A DNA stretch of 7,094 bases from the NCBI GenBank assembly GCA_014379885.1, contig JACMKW010000107.1:1-7094 (forward strand), written 5' to 3'. The position numbers were made by a program, and so were the translations under genes. The notes below the pieces were generated by a model. That model was not told where the DNA came from, searched no databases, and worked only from the letters and a program-made list of their open reading frames with translations. Each line of letters begins with the position of its first letter. The first letter of the stretch is position 1. The stretch is from Rhizobacter sp. GTDB lineage: Bacteria; Pseudomonadota; Gammaproteobacteria; Burkholderiales; Burkholderiaceae. This document shows, in pieces, positions 5,168-7,094 of this stretch.

Positions 5168-6907
5168 TCATGTGCCGTGCACGTACTCGCCCGGCGCATT
5201 GCCCAGCGTGGGCAATTTGGGATTGAAGTGCGGCGCACGCCGTTTGCCCGAATGGCCACTCAGCCAGCGCTGCCATGTGGGCCACCAACTGCCCGGTTGA
5301 GGCTGCGCCTGCGCATACCAGGTGGCGGCATCCTGAAAGTTGGTGCCGCGCTTGCGCACCGCCACCCGGTGCACGGCCGAAGCGTGGGCGGCCGTGCCAT
5401 CGGGTGGGTTGACGATGCCCACGTTGTGCCCGCCAGAACTCAGCACAAAGGTGAGTTCGGTATCGGTCAGCAGATGAATCTTGTAGACCGACGGCCAGGG
5501 CGACACATGGTCACGCTCGGTGCTGACGCAAAACACCGGCTGGCGGATGTTGTGCAACGCCACCGTCTCGCCGAGCGCGCGGTAACGGCCTTCGGCGAGG
5601 TCATTTTCGAGGTAGAGCCAGCGCAGGTATTCGCTGTGCATGCGGCTGGGCATGCGGGTGGCATCGGCGTTCCAGGCACGCAGGTCGGTGAGCGGGGTGT
5701 GGGCACCCATCATGTACTCGTGCACGAGCTTGGACCACACCAGGTCCTTGGAGTTGATGAGGGCAAACGCACCAGCCATCTGCCGGCCATCGAGATAACC
5801 CCGCTGGGCCATCAGGTCTTCGAGGAAGGCAATCTGGCTTTCATCGATGAACAGGCCCAGCTCGCCGGGCTCCTCGAAGTCGATCAGCGCGGCCAGCAGG
5901 CTCACCGTCTTCAGCGGTGACGGCGTGTGCCGTGCCAGCGCCGCTGCCGCCACGGCCAACAGCGTGCCACCCAGGCAATAGCCGACGGCGTGTACACCCA
6001 CACGCGGGCAATGCTGCTGCACGGCGTCGAGCGCAGCCAGCACGCCGAGTTCGAGGTAGTCTTCCATGCCGAGGTCGCGGTCTTCGGAGCCGGGGTTCTT
6101 CCAGGAGATCATGAACACCGTGTGGCCCTGGTCGACCAGGTACTTGACCATCGAGTTCGCGGGCGAGAGGTCGAGGATGTAGTACTTCATGATCCACGAG
6201 GGCACGATCAGCAGCGGCTCGGGGTAGACCGTGGGCGTACTCGGGTCGTAACGGATCAGCTCGATCAAGCGGTTTCTGAAAACCACCTTGCCCGGTGTGA
6301 TGGCCACCACCTTGCCCGCCTCGAACTGTTCGGCCCCAGGCGGTGGCCCTTCGGCCTGCACGGCCATGGCATCGCGCCACCAGTTGGCAAAGCCGGTGGC
6401 GAGGTTCTTGCCACCGGTGGCCATGGTTTCGTGCAGCACCTGCGGGTTGGTGAGCAAGAAATTGGAGGGCGAGCACATGTCGAGCCACTGCCGCGTCACG
6501 AACTCGGCCACTTCTTCATGGTGCTGCGACACACCGCGAACGCCGGTCATCGCTTCGGACCACCAGCGCTGGCCCAGCAAAAACCCCTGCGACGCCCAGT
6601 TGTAAGGAGGCATCTGCCACTGCGCCGCCTTGAAGCGCTTGTCTTCCAGGGCTGGTTGTTCGCTAGGGGGGCATTGCCCGTGCGAAGAACGCAGGTAAAT
6701 GAGCCATTGCAGGTATTTGTGCAGTGCACTCTCGGCCAGTTCGAGCTGTTTGCCCGGAGATGCGGCGAGATGGCTCTGCCAGTCGCTGAAAGCCGCCGTG
6801 AGCGCAGATGGAGAGACGCCATGGGACATGCGCGCCAGCCACGTCGTCAACGTCAAATCGAGGTTGTCAGGCAAGGGGGTCGAGTCGCGGCGGGAGTTGC
6901 TGTGCAT
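5168..6907 (-). CDS. phaC: Class I poly(3-hydroxyalkanoate) synthase
   Basis: A 579-residue, full-length PHA synthase, which polymerises (R)-3-hydroxyacyl-CoA into polyester and releases CoA at the granule surface. The N-terminal part (about 20-180) carries PHBC_N/PhaC_N features (SPGKQLELAESALHKYLQW, DKRFKAAQWQ, MCSPSNFLLTNPQVL). The alpha/beta-hydrolase core follows (PLLIVPSWIMKYYILDLSP at 231-249, GHTVFMISWKNP at 261-272). The lipase-like box is Gly309-Tyr-Cys311-Leu-Gly313, with nucleophile Cys311. Asp466 (STERDHVSPW) and His494 (SGGHNVGIVNPP) complete the triad, matching Cys319/Asp480/His508 of Ralstonia PhaC. The ending GSWWPTWQRWL...PGEYVHGT is typical of class I. The GGHN and GYCLGG versions suggest a divergent class I branch. 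No phaA or phaB is visible nearby. The start ATG lacks a clear ribosome-binding site, but the N-terminal family segment begins soon after it and no earlier start is available. Confidence 0.96.
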   Translation of the reverse strand: MHSNSRRDSTPLPDNLDLTLTTWLARMSHGVSPSALTAAFSDWQSHLAASPGKQLELAESALHKYLQWLIYLRSSHGQCPPSEQPALEDKRFKAAQWQMPPYNWASQGFLLGQRWWSEAMTGVRGVSQHHEEVAEFVTRQWLDMCSPSNFLLTNPQVLHETMATGGKNLATGFANWWRDAMAVQAEGPPPGAEQFEAGKVVAITPGKVVFRNRLIELIRYDPSTPTVYPEPLLIVPSWIMKYYILDLSPANSMVKYLVDQGHTVFMISWKNPGSEDRDLGMEDYLELGVLAALDAVQQHCPRVGVHAVGYCLGGTLLAVAAAALARHTPSPLKTVSLLAALIDFEEPGELGLFIDESQIAFLEDLMAQRGYLDGRQMAGAFALINSKDLVWSKLVHEYMMGAHTPLTDLRAWNADATRMPSRMHSEYLRWLYLENDLAEGRYRALGETVALHNIRQPVFCVSTERDHVSPWPSVYKIHLLTDTELTFVLSSGGHNVGIVNPPDGTAAHASAVHRVAVRKRGTNFQDAATWYAQAQPQPGSWWPTWQRWLSGHSGKRRAPHFNPKLPTLGNAPGEYVHGT

Positions 6908-7090
6908 GGGTGAGCGGTCGTGCTTGTACTTGTGGAAGGAGGAGCCAGCGCCTATGTTCTCTTCTCTGGCGCACGGACCCGTTGAGCGGTATCAACCCAA
7001 CTTGATCTCCCGCAATGACACGCAGTGCAAAGGTTCGTACCCTGATCTGGCACACCCAGGACACACCGCTTGCGCGGATGGAGACACAGC
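6908..7090. other. Divergent spacer between phaC and the next gene
   Basis: These 183 bases separate the minus-strand phaC start from the plus-strand ATG at 7091 and must hold the regulatory sites for both. It contains one CGCAATG word (7011-7017) shared with the phasin leader, and one possible plus-strand promoter. For phaC I could not find a convincing promoter hexamer pair or Shine-Dalgarno sequence: the bases just before ATG 6907, read on the minus strand, are CGACCGCTCACCC. Confidence 0.6.
7015..7043 (+). promoter_or_regulatory. Possible sigma-70 promoter for the gene starting at 7091
   Basis: ATGACA at 7015-7020 matches five of six -35 bases, followed after 17 bases by TACCCT at 7038-7043, which matches only three of six -10 bases. 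Transcription would start near 7050, giving a leader of about 40 bases. The -35 overlaps the CGCAATG word, which would suit repression. The weak -10 keeps confidence low. Confidence 0.25.
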
Positions 7091-7094
7091 ATGA
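7091..7094 (+). CDS. Start of an unseen plus-strand gene, cut by the window edge
   Basis: The window ends in an ATG preceded by GGAG (7080-7083) with 7 bases of spacing, a good translation start. It faces away from phaC, and no other plus-strand gene covers this stretch. Only the start codon and one further base are visible, so no product can be named. Confidence 0.45.

Noticed and set aside
5036..6913. Two long plus-strand open frames opposite phaC and the phasin leader (5036-5920 and 5927-6913)
   Set aside because: Both mirror phaC codon structure and lack any family signature; they are by-products of high GC at third codon positions.

Overview
The window looks like ordinary chromosome from a GC-rich betaproteobacterium, probably of the order Burkholderiales. 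That assignment is an inference from base composition, the style of the proteins (a class I PHA synthase with a phasin, a receiver-TPR protein, small TraR/DksA and UspA proteins) and a Pat-like acyl-CoA synthetase. No sequence search was possible. I see no tRNA, rRNA, CRISPR array, insertion sequence or phage gene, and no non-coding stretch longer than about 190 bases.

Layout, left to right. (1) Minus strand, 1-854: the first part of an NDP-forming acyl-CoA synthetase (Pat/AcsD type). It is broken by a net +5 (that is, -1) frameshift lying exactly inside a perfect 18-bp inverted repeat. (2) A divergent spacer, 855-995, which holds a long hairpin. (3) Plus strand: a short TraR/DksA-type zinc-finger protein (996-1376), then, 31 bases later, an ATP-binding-type universal stress protein (1408-1866). 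(4) Minus strand, convergent with the stress protein: a lipoprotein of unknown function (1897-2604), a receiver-TPR protein whose phospho-acceptor position is Glu (2691-4322), a phasin (4480-5046) and a class I polyhydroxyalkanoate synthase PhaC (5168-6907). These four are transcribed in the order phaC, phasin, receiver-TPR, lipoprotein. (5) A divergent spacer, 6908-7090, ending in a ribosome-binding site and the ATG of a plus-strand gene that leaves the window.

Biologically, the right-hand block is a carbon-storage locus: PhaC polymerises hydroxyacyl-CoA at the granule surface and the phasin coats the granule. The two non-coding gaps flanking phaC share the word CGCAATG, which I did not find elsewhere in the window, so it may be an operator. 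The DksA-like and Usp proteins form a small stress-response pair. The receiver-TPR protein looks like a phosphorylation-independent scaffold or adaptor.

I found no wholly new system. The most striking item is the frameshifting inverted repeat, which looks like a templated (quasipalindrome-correction) mutation or a sequence artefact. After it come the hairpin ahead of the DksA-like gene, the degenerate receiver domain and the shared CGCAATG motif.
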